From Tetranychus cinnabarinus (taxonomy: Eukaryota > Arthropoda > Arachnida > Trombidiformes > Tetranychidae): 64,000 nt of DNA. The notes under the pieces are model-generated. The model saw nothing but the letters and a program-made list of their open reading frames with translations, was not told where the DNA came from and made no database searches. This document shows positions 22,277 to 35,449 of this stretch, piece by piece (within the stretch, counting starts at the first letter, position 1; every line of letters begins with the position of its first letter). A program made the position numbers and the translations under genes. The stretch is taken from positions 21,018,001-21,082,000 of the forward strand of contig WHVY01000001.1 of the NCBI GenBank assembly GCA_022266195.1, written 5' to 3'.

Positions 22277-25200
22277 TATTGGAAATTAGTCCATCAAGAT
22301 TTAACACTGTTTGATAAAGTTCAATACTTGACCGTGACAGAGAAAAAAGTGTTTCAAAGAATTTTAAAGAATTTAGTCAATCTTTAGATTCGATTCCGTA
22401 AAATTGATAATCGTTGGATATTATCCACGACGAATAGAGCTAAACAAAATTTGTTTTCTTTCTTTTCAATATTTTTCTCCTTTTCCTATTCTTTTTCAGT
22501 TTTTTGACATCTTCATTGTGAACTTATTTTAAACTCATTCCATCTAATGCAAAGTTATCATCATCATGGAATATCATGAATGAAGATTCGAGATAATCTT
22601 AAGATCGTCCAGTTTAACAAATGATGATCATGATAATAACGTTAAGAGCAATAAATTTGAAAGTAAAATATCATTCAGATGAGGTGATTTCATTACTTTA
22701 AAGATAACATTCAATATTGTGAGAAAAGAAGTAATATTAGTTTACAAAATTTCTGTTTCCTATTCAGCTTTACCGATAATGCTATCAATTTGTAAATTTG
22801 CACTTCAATTTTTCGCTCTTCTATTTCATTACAACTTGTGATGGAAAAGAGACAAAACTGATTTATCGAAATTAATGAAACTGAATTACGATGGAAAGAT
22901 AGTGGAATGAGATTGAATCGCTCTTTTCATCATTAATCAATTTTTTTATTCACCCGACAATTTAAAGTTAATTATTAAACTTTTCATTTCAATTTCAGTT
23001 TGATAATTAAACTCTCATCACTTTCAATTGTCAGAATAGTTAATTAGCTTTTCATGAAAGGCAACCAAGAATAGGGTTCAATTTGAGGGAAAACATTGAC
23101 AATTTCGTTGAACCTTTTTTGTTTGTCAAGTAAAAGGTTGATTCGCTTTTCTGGTCTAGCATTAATTAAACAACAGTTTTTCATCTCAAAATATGATTCA
23201 ATACAATTTGATACGATTCTGTCAACAATCAATCAATACTGTTCTATGAAACTGAACATCAGTCGATGATAAAGTAAAAGTTTAGACTGATAAAGAATCG
23301 TTAATCTCTCTCTTTCTCTTTCCCTCTCTTGAGGTGAAAACAATCAATCATGCTTGCTCTGATTAGGTAACTTTGAACGTAAGAATGAAATGCAAGAAAG
23401 TTTTCAATAAGTAAATGTCTAACATTTTGGAAACGATAATTTATCAAGAATCAGATGGAAACAAGTAAATGTAAATGTTTAACTTGTTCCAATGTTTTAT
23501 TCGTTTGAAACATTTCTTTTGTGGATTCATTCATTCCCAAATGTAATTTGAGTATTTTTACTTTTCTGTTCTTTAACCTTTTACAAGTGTTCACTGTCCC
23601 TGTAACATTCCTAGAGATTCTGCCAATTCATTGACAAAATCAACATTTGTTTCATCAGCTTTTTTCGAGTCAAGAAATGTCTATATTCCCAGTGTACAGT
23701 AAAAGACAGTTTGCACTCGATGAAAATAAGCGTAATAAGATAATAAGTTTTTCGTTTTTTCTCTTCAATTTTTAGAATTTCGCTTTTCAAGTAAATTTTT
23801 CGATTTTTTGGTTCTGCTCATTTTGACTGGCATTTTGATCGACTAGTTTTTGACTGATTTTGAATTATGAAGAGACAATTTCATGAGGAACACAATGTTT
23901 CTGATATTTTGGTTATTCTTAAAAATCCATTACAAGATTTTGAAAAGTTGAGTTGAAGATTTAAACCGAAATAAACAAAAAATATGTTTTTGGACTCAAC
24001 TAAATTGACTTGAGTCCACTCTCTGAATATCAGAATTTCATAGTTTCACAAGTTAGAAAAATTTAACCAGAATCTAGAAAGTAGAAAAATAAAATCCCGT
24101 TGAGCGGATAACAGCAAAAATCTTATCTTGAATTTCACTGACGATTTTTTTCTTGACGCATTTCGTCTCGAACTGTATAATAAAGTGTCCGTTGATCTTA
24201 GAATCGATCTAAATACTCGAGTGAATTTTGAGTTTTTCTTGAATTTTAAGGTCTCAACGGGTATAAAGTGTCGGATTTCAAAGTTCGGTCTGAATTCGTG
24301 CTTATGGCATTCCAAGTTATTTTGGCGATAAACAACGCTTTCAACTGGTTTTAAGTCTGTTTTGATTGAATTTCTGTTTCTCGAATTCATTTGATTCTAT
24401 TAAATGTCATTTTCTTGGAAAAACTTTCTGTCAAAGTTTTCTTGGAAAACTCAATTGTCAAATAATGTCACTTGCCTTTCAATCGTTAAAGATTGTTATC
24501 TCGACTTGCACATTAGAATTGAATATTGCATTTTATGGAGAAAGAAAATATGAAAAAAATCAATATTGACAGTTTATTGAGATAAAGAAAATTCCAAGAG
24601 AAACGAAATGATATTTTCTGGTTGAATATCAGCAAATCAAACGAAGTTAAACAAATAATAACAACAATGAATGTAAATTTTTTGTCAAACAAATGCATAA
24701 TAAAATAGCAACAGATAAGCAATAAAATTAGTTGCACAATAACCATTATTCAAGATGAACCAGGGAATGATGATATTGAAACATTTCCAATTAAACGATG
24801 TAAACATGAACTTTTCTTCGGTTGCCTTATCAAGCTCAAGGCTACATCGACATGATTCACTTTTGTACAATTTAAATGCCATTAGAATTTAGATTTACTT
24901 TAAAATTTGAATCGAAAAATTGTTAACAAATAAAGTCCATTGGGAAAGGAAATTCAGTGAATATCATGATATTTGCAAATCTTTTCCATTTCTTACAACA
25001 TGAATATATCATTATGTAAACAATGACATGAGCGAAATTGAATGTTGAAAAATGAAAATGTTAACAAAATTTCTATTTCCATTTCGGGGAATCTCGAAAT
25101 TCATAACTGATCACATTTACATTCTAATGTCTGTACAATTAGATAAAGAAAAATGTTAAATTCTTATTTCCATGTAAAACCAAGTAAACTCTGCTCATTA

Positions 25201-28200
25201 GACTAAAAATTGAAGATAATTGAAAGAGAATAGTTTTTTCTCCCTTTTTTTTCATTTTCATTGCAATTTAATTTGAATTTATTTTTTTCTTCCCTTACTT
25301 ATCATTTCGTTTCATTGATGAGTAACTATTAATAGCAATGAAAATGTTGATCTTTAAATGTTGAATATTTGGGAATATTTTTGCTGCTTCTCAATATTAG
25401 CTTTGCTATATTTTATTTTCTTAGTTGTTTGCATTTATTAAATACAAATTCCCTTTGCAAGTTGACTTTGAATTGAAACGAAGAAATTGAGTAAAACTTG
25501 TATTCATTGTTATGCATACTTGGCATTTCATGTTATTCAACAACTAAATCTATGGAAGGAGAACAAATTTTGAAATGAAATAAAAATAGATAAGAATGAA
25601 GGGGAAAAAGAAAAAGAAAAATAGTATATTTTATCAATTTTCCTTTGAGATATTGAATTTTTCACTGGAAACATCTTTATTCTCATCTCTCTATTTCAAC
25701 TGAACAAACGATTTTACTTGGATAAATGATTGGAAAGTCAAAAATGGTTATCTTGTGTTTACTCATTTGATTACCTTGAATTTAAAACCTTTTTCTTGTT
25801 ATTCAATCATTTATAACAAGGCAACCTGAAATTATAAATAATAATTGCTCGAAAGCAATGCGGTAAAGATCTCAATCATCAACGCATGAATGTACATCAA
25901 CCCACTATCTTTGACTAACTCGTCGGGACGAAACGTCTTGTGGACAAAATGAGAAGATAAAAAGTCAAACTGTTAGACTTTTTTGAAGATTTTGATTTTT
26001 CGGGCAAAAATGCAACATTTTCGATCAACGCTATTGAAATTCTGGTTTTGCGATTTTCTATTTCAAAGGGCATTTTAGCTATCTTTACCGATGTTGAACG
26101 ACAAATACTCAGCTTGTGATTTACCTAGAGACTCAAGAATATTTTCATGCAAATTTCGCAAATACTTATTTGTCATATTTCAAGATCAAGGTCATCCAAG
26201 GCCCATCCATTACTCATATTTCAGTAAAAAACAATGTTTAACACCGCCACTGTAATTTCATCAAAAACGAACACTTGAAGTGGCTTTTGTTGGTATTAAT
26301 TCTAGCTTTCGTATAATAATAATCGATGAAAGAATAGTCTTGAGTCATCTCATTTATTTTCTTCTGCTGATGGATGCTTGAATGTCAATAAGCTTTTTAA
26401 TAACTTTCACATTTCGACAACCTTATGTTACCCAAAACGTTTCTAGAAAATGACCTTAATAAATTGTTTTTTCATGCACTCTCAAGCCACTACATGTATC
26501 TTAACATAACCTGTGCGGACGTATTTTGGTACAAGCCATTTCATCTTTTTTCTCAGAAATTATAGGTTTAATAGACTTGAAATTTTCATGAAAGGAACAT
26601 GAGGGGAATATCTCTATTCAAATCGTTTCAGAATAATAGCTCGATTAATTCCTTAGATTTTCTCATTAATTGATTGCGTTTCAAACCTCACAAATGTTTC
26701 AGTTTTGAATGAACTTTTTCATGCGTTATTTTATAAATCATTCAACTCTTATTGTGTCCATGAACTTCTTTCTGTTTAAACATTTTGTGATCACCTGAGG
26801 TCCAAAGTATATGCTGGTAATTTTTGGGACTTGAAACACATCACAATCAATTAATACAGACAAATTAGTCCAGTTACTCTTTGAAAAAATGTGTAAAGCT
26901 CAAATTCCGAAAGATTATGAGAAACGTAGGATAAAAAGTTAATCTTGCCTTTGAGGTTGGATTAAAGAACTCATACAAAAAAGACTAATTTTAAGCCTTC
27001 TAATGATGTATATAATGTTTAAAAATTGCTATCGCTTAATTGGGAAATTTGCTTTTAACAGTTTGTACTCTAATATGTCTGCACAGGTTAGTTGATTGTT
27101 TTTTCATGAGCTCACTCCGTCGTGACCGCCAAAAACTCAGTTTTCTTGATTCTGCTCGATTATATGTTACATAAGTAAACAGAATTTTTCAAAAGTTGAA
27201 AGTTTATTTTAAAGCAATCTATCAGAAACTAGTCAGTAAAAGAGATTTATCTTGCATTTTGATTAAGCAAGTTTCTATTCTGAAGAAATAGGAATAGACT
27301 TGAAAATGTTGCATTTATTTTCACCGTCTTATCAAGTTATTCATCATTTTGTATCATGAATTAAGAGTGAGTTAAAGTGAATGAAAAGATGATCATTGAA
27401 AACATTTGAGTGACCAAATAATAATTTCCTCATTCTTTTCATTCAACAATGTTTAACTCTTTTCATCGTCAACTATTGTTGACTCAATAGTAAGACAATC
27501 AGTAACAATATCGCATTTCATTGGCAAGTAAACAATGGAAAGGAAAGAAAGAAAGACGAAAATTTTCTCACAATTTGGAAACAAAACTAGCAAATCAATT
27601 GTTTGTATTGATGATGATAATGATGATGAGAAAGAGGAAAAAGGAAGAAGAAGAAGAAAAGAGAAAAGAATAGTGTTTGAAGAGAAAAAATAGAAAGATA
27701 TTGATGTTAAATTGGGCAAATGAAGAGAAGACAAAATCAACAGAATTGCAAGAACCATAAGTTAAGATTGAGTTGATATGTGTGTTGATAAAGTGAGTAT
27801 AAATACAAACCACTCCAGGCCAATTATCTGGTTATCCCGATTGATATTGAACTCATGAGATTATTATTATCATCATTATTATTGTTCTCATGTTGAGGTT
27901 GGATGTTATTAGCTTCTTGTTGGGATCAACTTTGTTTTTACACTTGTTTGGTTGCATGGTAAATACCACAAAATAGCTAACAATATGTAATGTTATTGAA
28001 CAGTAAATATTGAACACTAAAATTGATACTAATTTACTGTTTTATTGTTAACCTTTCTTTGCTTTTTTATGTTTCCTCTTTAAATGTTCAAATGTTCACC
28101 TTAATCTAACCTCAATCGCTTCTCATCTCAACTAACGATGAAAAAGTGTGAAAATTGAAAAGATTTATGTCGAGTCGAAAAGCAAACAGAAACTTTACTA

Positions 28201-29312
28201 ACTACCGAAGATTGAAGAAAGGACAATGAAAGATTCGGCCTGTTTTTGAGAGACAAATACTCGATTCCAAAACGAATCTCTAAACGTTAAAGAAATTTCT
28301 GACTTAAGATCGAGTAACGATATTTTTTAGTTTGAGGACTTTATGGTTTATTGTTGGATTACTAGTAAAGACTTTGACTCTTGAGTTAAGAGGCAAGACT
28401 TGATATACTTTTGCAATTAAAGGATTTCTCTGATCGACAGTTTTCTATGAAATCACTTCAAAACTTCAAACTTTGATTGTATTCTGTCGAGTTTTAGAAC
28501 CAGATTTTATTTTAGTTTTAGTTTTTCTTTAAGAATCTGTTTCTTTCAAAGCTAAAATAAATTTTCGTGAAAATTTTGCGATGAGTGCAGTCTGCTTCCA
28601 AAGTTGAATTTCATTCATAACTTTACACCAAGTTATTATTTAAAACTATTCTAAGTTATCAGGGTGTTTTGAAGACGAACTTTGAAAAGTTCGAAGGTCC
28701 TCCAATGATTTTTTAGAAGAGTAAATGTTCTGTTTTCACGATTCTTTGGATAGTTTTCTTCGGGTTGAGCGAACTAAAATGGTTTCTAATGTTTTTTCTG
28801 TCGTTTATTTGAACGAACCTAACACTGCACTATTCGATCATTTGTTGATTTCAAAAATTCAAGTTGAACTTTATCGATTGTTTGTTTTCCGTTTGCTCTT
28901 TTACTGTCATCAGTGTTTGCACTGCAGTATAATGAGTTGTTCAGATTTTTCTTGATTCAATTTCCTTCTCATGGTAAATCAAGGGAAACTTATTAACTCA
29001 AAACTCATTAAACTGTAAGCCCTGTGAAAATGAATAAATATTTAATTAGCTTTAATTACCTATAGCTTTGAATGGTTTTTAATGCGTTTTTACTTTTCCT
29101 CTCTTATTTGCTTTTTGACATTTCAAACACAACTTTTCAATTTTCAAAGTTTTACTTGAAAACCTTTTTTTTGCCAACCTGCTTCTTTCACTTTCCGGGT
29201 AAATGTTTACTCAAGTTCAAGTTAATTGATGATGCTTTTTGTTTGAAAGAGTAATCAATTTTCTGATTGATTTATCAACAGATTAATTGTAATTGAGTTG
29301 CCTCGTTCTTAC
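22277..29312. other. Non-coding DNA, possibly intron of the Dscam-like gene
   Basis: No exon recognised. I specifically searched the minus strand for a second half-Ig exon (W-F/Y-K/R start, D-S-G-x-Y-x-C) and did not see one. About 26060-26200 is a diverged copy of the repeat at 34.8 kb. The 24.1-24.4, 27.5-27.8 and 28.7-28.95 kb open frames look like chance frames. Confidence 0.45.
26060..26200 (+). repeat. Diverged copy of a dispersed repeat family
   Basis: Shares, in order, 'gggcatttTAGCTAT', 'CCGATGTTgAACG', 'tACTCAGCT', 'atttcgcaaatac' and 'ATATTTCAAG.tCAAGGTCATccAAGG' with the fold-back arms at 34794-35008 and 35236-35449, but with many substitutions, so it is an older copy. Confidence 0.6.
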
Positions 29313-29433
29313 CTGAACTGAGGGATGGGATAGGCTTGAGCAACACAACACAGTTTAGCGCGGGTTGCTTGGCGCACAGTCACCAATGAGTTGCTGTTGT
29401 AAGTGATACGTGGAGCCATGGGACCAGTTGACT
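29313..29433 (-). CDS. Dscam-like Ig-domain gene, exon 2 (first half of an Ig domain)
   Basis: A 121-nt exon with clean borders: ttgcag at its 5' side and gtaagaac after its last base. The translation contains GPMAPRITYNSN and then LCCVAQAYPIPQFR, ending one base short of the codon expected to begin the Trp-containing second half. The C-x-A-Q-A-Y-P-x-P-x-x-R pattern is the B-C strand signature of Dscam Ig domains, including those encoded by alternative exons in arthropod Dscam. The exon begins in phase 1 and ends in phase 2. Phase 1 matches the donor of the signal-peptide exon 563 bp upstream. The exon is clearly GC-richer than its flanks. It could be a constant Ig exon or one cassette of an alternative array; no second cassette is visible here. 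Confidence 0.8.
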
Positions 29434-29996
29434 CTGCAAGTGTTCATCATATTGAATGAAGAGAGGAATTACTTTCAAGGTTCAAATGATTACTTTATAG
29501 ATTGACTCTGATTCGACCCTCATGAAATTAGAGACTAAACTCTTTAATTACACTTGGGTTGACAAGATTAATAACTATTTTGTGTAGATCATGAAGCGTC
29601 TCAATATCTTTAATTCATCCAGAAAAATTCAACCTCAACATCTAAACAGCTAAAGATCCTAAAGAATTTGAAGATGTTTCGATTCCAGCGAATTCAGAAC
29701 GAATCAAAATTTCAAAGGCATTGATAACGAAAACATCATGAACTTGAATTTTATAAGATTGATGGGCAACTGGGGAGAAAAAGGAAATATTGTTTTCTTT
29801 GCGTTTCAAATGTTTATCAATCTAATGCTAATGCCATGTTGAACACTAATCTGTTTCTGTCGTGAAAGAGGAATAGATTGAAACTTTATTTCAAGATTAC
29901 AATAAACATGAAATTTTGTCTAAATTTTTAGTGCAATGTCAAGTTGAATCATTTGAAAGTTGCAAACTAAATGAGTAAAATGTTTTCGACTCTTAC

Positions 29997-30111
29997 CTTG
30001 AAAATTTGATATCCAATTGCCGTGATTACGATTCGCTTGATCAAATGCTAAACAAGTTGCTATCAAAGTTGATCGCAATGCTAAATACACAATAAACTTT
30101 ACACTATCCAT
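29997..30111 (-). CDS. Dscam-like gene, exon 1 with signal peptide
   Basis: From ATG 30111 the exon encodes MDSVKFIVYLALRSTLIA then TCLAFDQANRNHGNWISNFQ, a hydrophobic leader followed by a polar stretch, and ends in phase 1 at a gtaagag donor. Exon 2 starts in phase 1, so the junction codon becomes Glu. An in-frame ATG at 30174 would add 21 mostly polar residues ahead of the leader; I prefer 30111 because it puts the hydrophobic segment at the N-terminus. About 140 bp upstream the minus strand carries TATAATAGAG, a possible core promoter. The protein would be a secreted or membrane cell-adhesion Ig protein. Joining exons 1 and 2 rests on phase and proximity, not on transcripts. Confidence 0.62.
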
Positions 30112-30579
30112 TTTTGTCTTCAGTTGATTGTTGAACAAACTTTTTATTTTCTGCTCAACTCGATGTTGGACCAATTTAACTTTTGCCGATAAACGTTAGT
30201 CATTAGTTTCAACATTGACACAGTAATCACTTGGACACTTTGCCGTTTCACTCTATTATACTTTTGATATTTGATGCATATCTGTACAGTTCAACATTTG
30301 AAAACTTTTTTTCTCTGCTTTTCTTCTAGTTTTGCATTCTTATTGAAATAATCATTGTTTTTAGTTGAGTTTTGATCATTTTCGAAGCAATAAGTAAAAA
30401 TTTTTCATTCTTGATAAAGTTTTTCCATAAGCTTCAAGCACTTAACTGGATCACATTGAAACTTTTCTCCACTCAACTCAAGTTGACTGCATTTTCTTGT
30501 TATCAAGCTGAATCATGAAATTTTCGTACTCTTTGGCTCTGCCCAGAATCTGGAACTCATCTTATTCAACTGACATCTG

Positions 30580-30876
30580 ATGGAATTTGAAGACATCAAT
30601 TTGCTAGAGTCGATCAATAATCAAGCTCGTATTTGTGAAAATAGATGGAGCCTTAGGATGTTTGACGAGGTGAATTTCGATAGCATCCAGTTCGATTGGA
30701 TCAACCGGCGTACTGGTGCATATTCGGGAACAGGAGGTCTTCCATATGATGAATTTTTCAGAGCTCTAGATCATGGATACATGTATTACATGGGCCGGAA
30801 CATAGGAAACCCTATGATGCTATACTGCATAACTTCATGTTATCACTTCATGTACGACGTTCATAACTTATTTTGA
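30580..30876 (+). CDS. Unrecognised 98-codon ORF, possibly an exon or remnant
   Basis: The ORF encodes a protein-like sequence with mixed composition (FDSIQFDWINRRTGAYSGTG, LDHGYMYYMGRNIGNPMM), unlike the F/K/N-rich chance frames around it, and the DNA is locally GC-richer. I do not recognise a family. It lacks splice signals that I can assign, and no neighbouring frame extends it. It lies between the Dscam-like exon 1 and the 3' end of the GPCR. It may be a fragment of a mobile element, a relic gene or a single exon. Confidence 0.3.
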   Translation: MEFEDINLLESINNQARICENRWSLRMFDEVNFDSIQFDWINRRTGAYSGTGGLPYDEFFRALDHGYMYYMGRNIGNPMMLYCITSCYHFMYDVHNLF

Positions 30877-31272
30877 CCAAAAGATATGAGTGTTTGCAGA
30901 TCGTTATGTTGCTCAATTGGTTTTAGAAAAATTCATTTGTATTTCCAACGGTGTAAGATTTCAACTTCTGCAAACACCAACTAATCTGAAAATTTTTGCG
31001 CTCGAATAAAATGTCCTTCAAATATCAGTTAGAGTTCGAATAACAAAATTACCTTGAATGAACTTGAAAATCATAATCCGTGATTCTTCACCCTTCAAAA
31101 CACAGTATAATTTAATGCCAGTAGTACCACAGGTTTGGATGTTTTAACTGCAAACAGCCAACAGTCTTTTGATCTTGCCTCGAATTACAGATTAAGTTTG
31201 TGAACTTTTCTGTTTTGTATATTATTGATGTGCTATTAATTAGCTAATTTCTTCATTTTCACTGTACCATGA

Positions 31273-31278
31273 TTTATT
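31273..31278 (-). terminator. Possible poly(A) signal for the GPCR
   Basis: AATAAA on the minus strand, about 640 bp after the GPCR stop codon. In DNA this AT-rich the hexamer is common, so support is weak. Confidence 0.25.
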
Positions 31279-31912
31279 GACGAATACATAATGAGTTTTA
31301 AATTATTTAATTACTTGCAATCGAATCAAAATGTAACCATTTGCTCTGCAATTTGAAAGCTTAGTTCAGAATATCAACTCACCTTAGTGGGAAAATTGAA
31401 ATCATGACTTTTTTTAAGTTTGTCATGAATCGAGTAAATCAATTCGGGACAGCAAAGTGATAAAACGAGATTTATAAACTAAGACTACTCATTATCTAAT
31501 ATTGAATGGTGCGATGCGACTAATACAGTAAGATGATAAAATGCTCCAAAAATGGTTTGATATACATTTCTAGCAAAATTAAATAATGATTTTTCCAAAT
31601 AAATTGCATCAACGATTGTAAACTGATATCTATGGGAATTCATGATTCAATAAGTTCTTTCAAAACTTAACCTTTCAAAGTTCATTTTTTGTTAAGCTCA
31701 ATGGAATAAAGGATGCAAATTTTTCGTGCCACATTAATCGATATTCATTTGTTTTTTGTTTACATTTAGAGAAATTTCGTAAAAAATGAACGAAAAGTGA
31801 AGTTTTCAAAATAAATATCCAGTGGATGAAGTTAAGGATCAACATTTTAATCAACAGCACATTTTTTGAAACATTTAGTCTTTGATCAGTTTCAAGTATT
31901 CTGCTTTCAATG

Positions 31913-32356
31913 TTACAAAATTGATTCACTGCTTTCATTGAAACCACCCTTTTGCGTTTTATCCAAACACCTCTCCATAGACTCGGGTCTCAACAAGGTA
32001 CCAAACGAACCAGGTCGGTCATTGACGTACAAACAGTTTCCATTTCCAGGGTCAGAGGAAGGAGATAAATCAGTTGAGATCAAGGCAGGATACATGTGAT
32101 TTGGTTCATCTTTGGTGTTCAACAAAATCGAGGTTGTTCGAGTTGACTCCTTGCGTGCTCCTGAACCGTTACCGTTTGTCCCGTCATTCCTACCACGATT
32201 CAAGTAAGACATAGATTGGGTTAAGATTGAGTTGTAAGTCATAGAGTTAGAAGAATGAAGTCCATCTTGTTGACTTGCCTGGCGAAGCCACCATTTTTTC
32301 ATCTCTTGTTGTACTTCACCATTGAGGAAACAGTATAAAAGTGCCACAAAGAAACC
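31913..32356 (-). CDS. Class B GPCR, exon 8 (end of TM7 and cytoplasmic tail)
   Basis: The exon begins after 'cctaaaag' with GFFVALLYCFLNGEVQQEMK, the hallmark TM7/helix 8 sequence of class B1 receptors, closest to vertebrate PTH receptors. It continues with a Ser/Thr/Asn/Gly-rich tail of about 120 residues and stops at 31913-31915. The tail has many Ser/Thr sites of the type phosphorylated by GPCR kinases. Phase 0 matches exon 7. Confidence 0.93.
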   Translation of the reverse strand, partial: GFFVALLYCFLNGEVQQEMKKWWLRQASQQDGLHSSNSMTYNSILTQSMSYLNRGRNDGTNGNGSGARKESTRTTSILLNTKDEPNHMYPALISTDLSPSSDPGNGNCLYVNDRPGSFGTLLRPESMERCLDKTQKGGFNESSESIL

Positions 32357-34793
32357 CTTTTAGGAGCAAAAAAAGAAGAAAAAAATTGATGAGAAAAAAA
32401 AGATCATTAAGAACAACAAAAACATTAATGATCTGACCAAAGAACCATCATGAAAATCTGTGAGTTTTGACAAGTTCACCACTTGGCTCACATTAACTGA
32501 AACCTATTGACAACTACATGAACACCTTTACCAATCGTTAACCATTTAACAACTGTTTGTAAATGTTGTTTAAAACAAATGTTTCATTTTAACTGTAACA
32601 AATGATTGTTGATTCGAGAGACTCGAAAATAGTTCAACATTTATTCTAATAATGGAAACTGTCTTTTATCGAAATGATGTGCAAATAATAAGAAAATTTT
32701 TCTTGATAAATGCTTCTTTCGATTAGTTAATCATCAAGTGAAACAATCAGTGAACCATGAAAATATTGCAAATTTATCATGCTCTATGCTTACTGATTGA
32801 TGATGAACATGATCATCATGATAGAATGAAAAAAATGAGTAAATATGGAAAATGTTAAAGTTTCATTTTTCTTTTACCATTGAACATGCAATGTTGATAA
32901 TTGAATGATGAATGTGATTTTCAATGGAAATACATTTGACTGTTGAATGGAAAATCGAGAGCAAAAAGATTCACTGAAAAGTTCAACTTATACCCTTGAG
33001 CTGAACTTCCATCACACTTTACCTTTTAGGGAATAACGAAAAAGAAATTCGACAAAATTAGAGATCGAACTAATTTCCATCTTCTTTGACTTTTGTAGTT
33101 CATCATTTCGAGATTTGTTTCTATCAAGATTAATAGTTCTATCGAGTTTCTGTTTTCAATGAAAGAGTTAATCTGAGTGTTGAACTCGATCTGATTTAGA
33201 ATTTTTTATCTGAAGAAATTTTGCCAAGTGAGAGTAGTTTATGTTCATTTTTGTTTCATTTTTTCGAACTCCAAAGTTCTAAAAAGTAATTATATAAAGT
33301 CGAAAATGTTCAACATTCAAATGATTCCAACATTGCTTTTGATTAGTGTTTTTGATTGAAGTCTTTTTACTTTGTAACCTCAAAAGTCAATTAACTTTAA
33401 TCATTTAATTTCGTCACATTTTAAAGAACAATTATTGAACCGTTGGAAAAACATTAATTATCTGTAAATTGGATTCCATGAAAAATGTTATCATGAAAGT
33501 TGCCAAAAGTCAGTGCAAGTCACATGACAAGTTTTGGGAGTGAATTTTATTTGACAATTTTTTGTACTTTTTGTTTCATTTTCTTAATTTTATAACTTCA
33601 ATGATCAATAGCAATCATTATTGAATTTGCGGTTCCTTCTCATTCAGTTTGCCATATTTTTAATGTTGATCGTTCATTCATCAATTTATCCAGTCTACTG
33701 AACTTTCAAAATGATTACTTTCATTGTAAGCTTTTCTTGGCTCATAATTTCATTTCTTTTCTCATTATTGAGTTTTTTTTCTCGATCAACTTTTGCTTTT
33801 TTTTACAACTTGTATTCATCTCGACAAATGGAAGGCTAAAGGTTTAGCCTTTGATATATTGAATGTCATTGCAACTGGACTGTTAATTTAACAAAACAAA
33901 ACATTTTACTTTCCATTACTAGACTGGACCATTGGATAGAGGTTGACTGGAAACTGCCTCGAGCAATTGTACAATTTGTTTTATTGCATTGCAAGTAAAC
34001 TGTCCAATCTGATTGATTATGCAGTTCGAGTTGTCAAACTCAATCTTCATTATTTTACAATTTTCCAACTTTTATTTTCTCATTGAATTGAGATGAGTTA
34101 TAAATTGCTTGTTTAACCCTTTAAAAAGTGTCAACTTTTTTCTTTTCCATTCATCATCATGGATTCATTTTTGTAATATTTCATTACATGATTTATGTGG
34201 CTTGCTATTTGGTTGCTTATTGTATCAACATTAAGCCTTTAATGTGACATTCATTTATGACCTTCGATGTTAAAAAAATGTACTGAAAGATAGCTTTCGT
34301 CGGTACCGGAACTGGCTGTTTCCTATTGGGTGAGACTTTATCAGATTGATTTGTCTTTCTTTTATCAGTAAAAGTTCGTCACCTTCACCATATTATCAAT
34401 AAATGGTCAATGTTATAAGTGATGTAAACCTGTGATAACTCATGTTGGTAAAAAGATAAGTCTTTTTGTACCGTTCAGTAAAATGCTTTTGCTTAAAATT
34501 CGTTCATCTTCAAAACGGTATAAATTATTAACATGTAAAAAACAAACCGATCTGAGAAAGTTTGAACTTTCTGAAAACGACATTTAAAAGTCAATTAGAG
34601 GTCAAATTACTGAATGACCTTGAACGTCCTTGAGACTATGGATTTAAGGCTCTTCAATTTCGGGAAATCTGCTGGCTGAATATCGTTGGCTATCATTTTT
34701 GAAAGATACACAAATAGAAATCCAATGGATTGAGATCAGGTTAGCTTGGAGGCCATAGCGTCTCGGCCTTTCTACTGATTATTTCTTAGCAAG

Positions 34794-35449
34794 TACAGGG
34801 CATTTCAGCTATTTGTTCCGATGTTAAACGTTAATTACTCAGCTCGTGGATCATCTAGGGAGATAATCTTTTATTTATGGAAGTTTCGCAGGTACACGTT
34901 TGCTATATTTCAAGTGCAAGGTCATTGAAGGTCATTTTCGGAAATCGCTGCTGATCATGTTAGAGGTCAATACGAGATAGAAACATGCTTTTTGAAGTCA
35001 GAAAGTCCTATTGACAAAGTTTTGACCTTCTGTAATGGCCAGGTCAAAAGTTATGGGCATACGAACTTCTCAACATCATGAATGAATTTTTCTTTTTTTG
35101 TGATTTAGCGTTTTTTAAGCTTATCAAGACTTCTTTCCGCACATTTTTGTCCGCAAATAGCAATAACTCTCAACAAAACCGAAGTTGTTGCGCGAATTGA
35201 ATAATAGCGTCAAACTGAAGCTGTTGTTTCTATCAGACTTTCTGACTTCAAAAAGCATTTTTCGATCTCGTATTGACCTCTAACATGATCAGCAGCGATT
35301 TCCGAAAAATGGCCCTCAATGACCTTGCACTTGAAATATAGCAAACAAGTACCTGTGAAACTTCCATAAATAAAGATTATCTCCCTAGATGATCCACGAG
35401 CTGAGTAATTAACGTTGAACATCGGACAAAATAGCTGAAATGCCCTGTA
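34794..35449. repeat. Fold-back inverted repeat, arms of about 214 bp
   Basis: The left arm 34794-35008 and right arm 35236-35449 are reverse complements with scattered differences (for example TGTTCCGATGTTAAACG against TTGTCCGATGTTCAACG), separated by about 227 bp. The transcript of either strand could form a long hairpin. A diverged single copy lies at 26060-26200, and the preceding 34600-34640 motif 'gaatgaccttgaacg' recurs near 2440. This looks like a non-autonomous transposable element family. Confidence 0.75.

Noticed and set aside
24046..24390. 114-codon minus-strand ORF
   Set aside because: Composition matches chance frames and no motif or splice signals support it.
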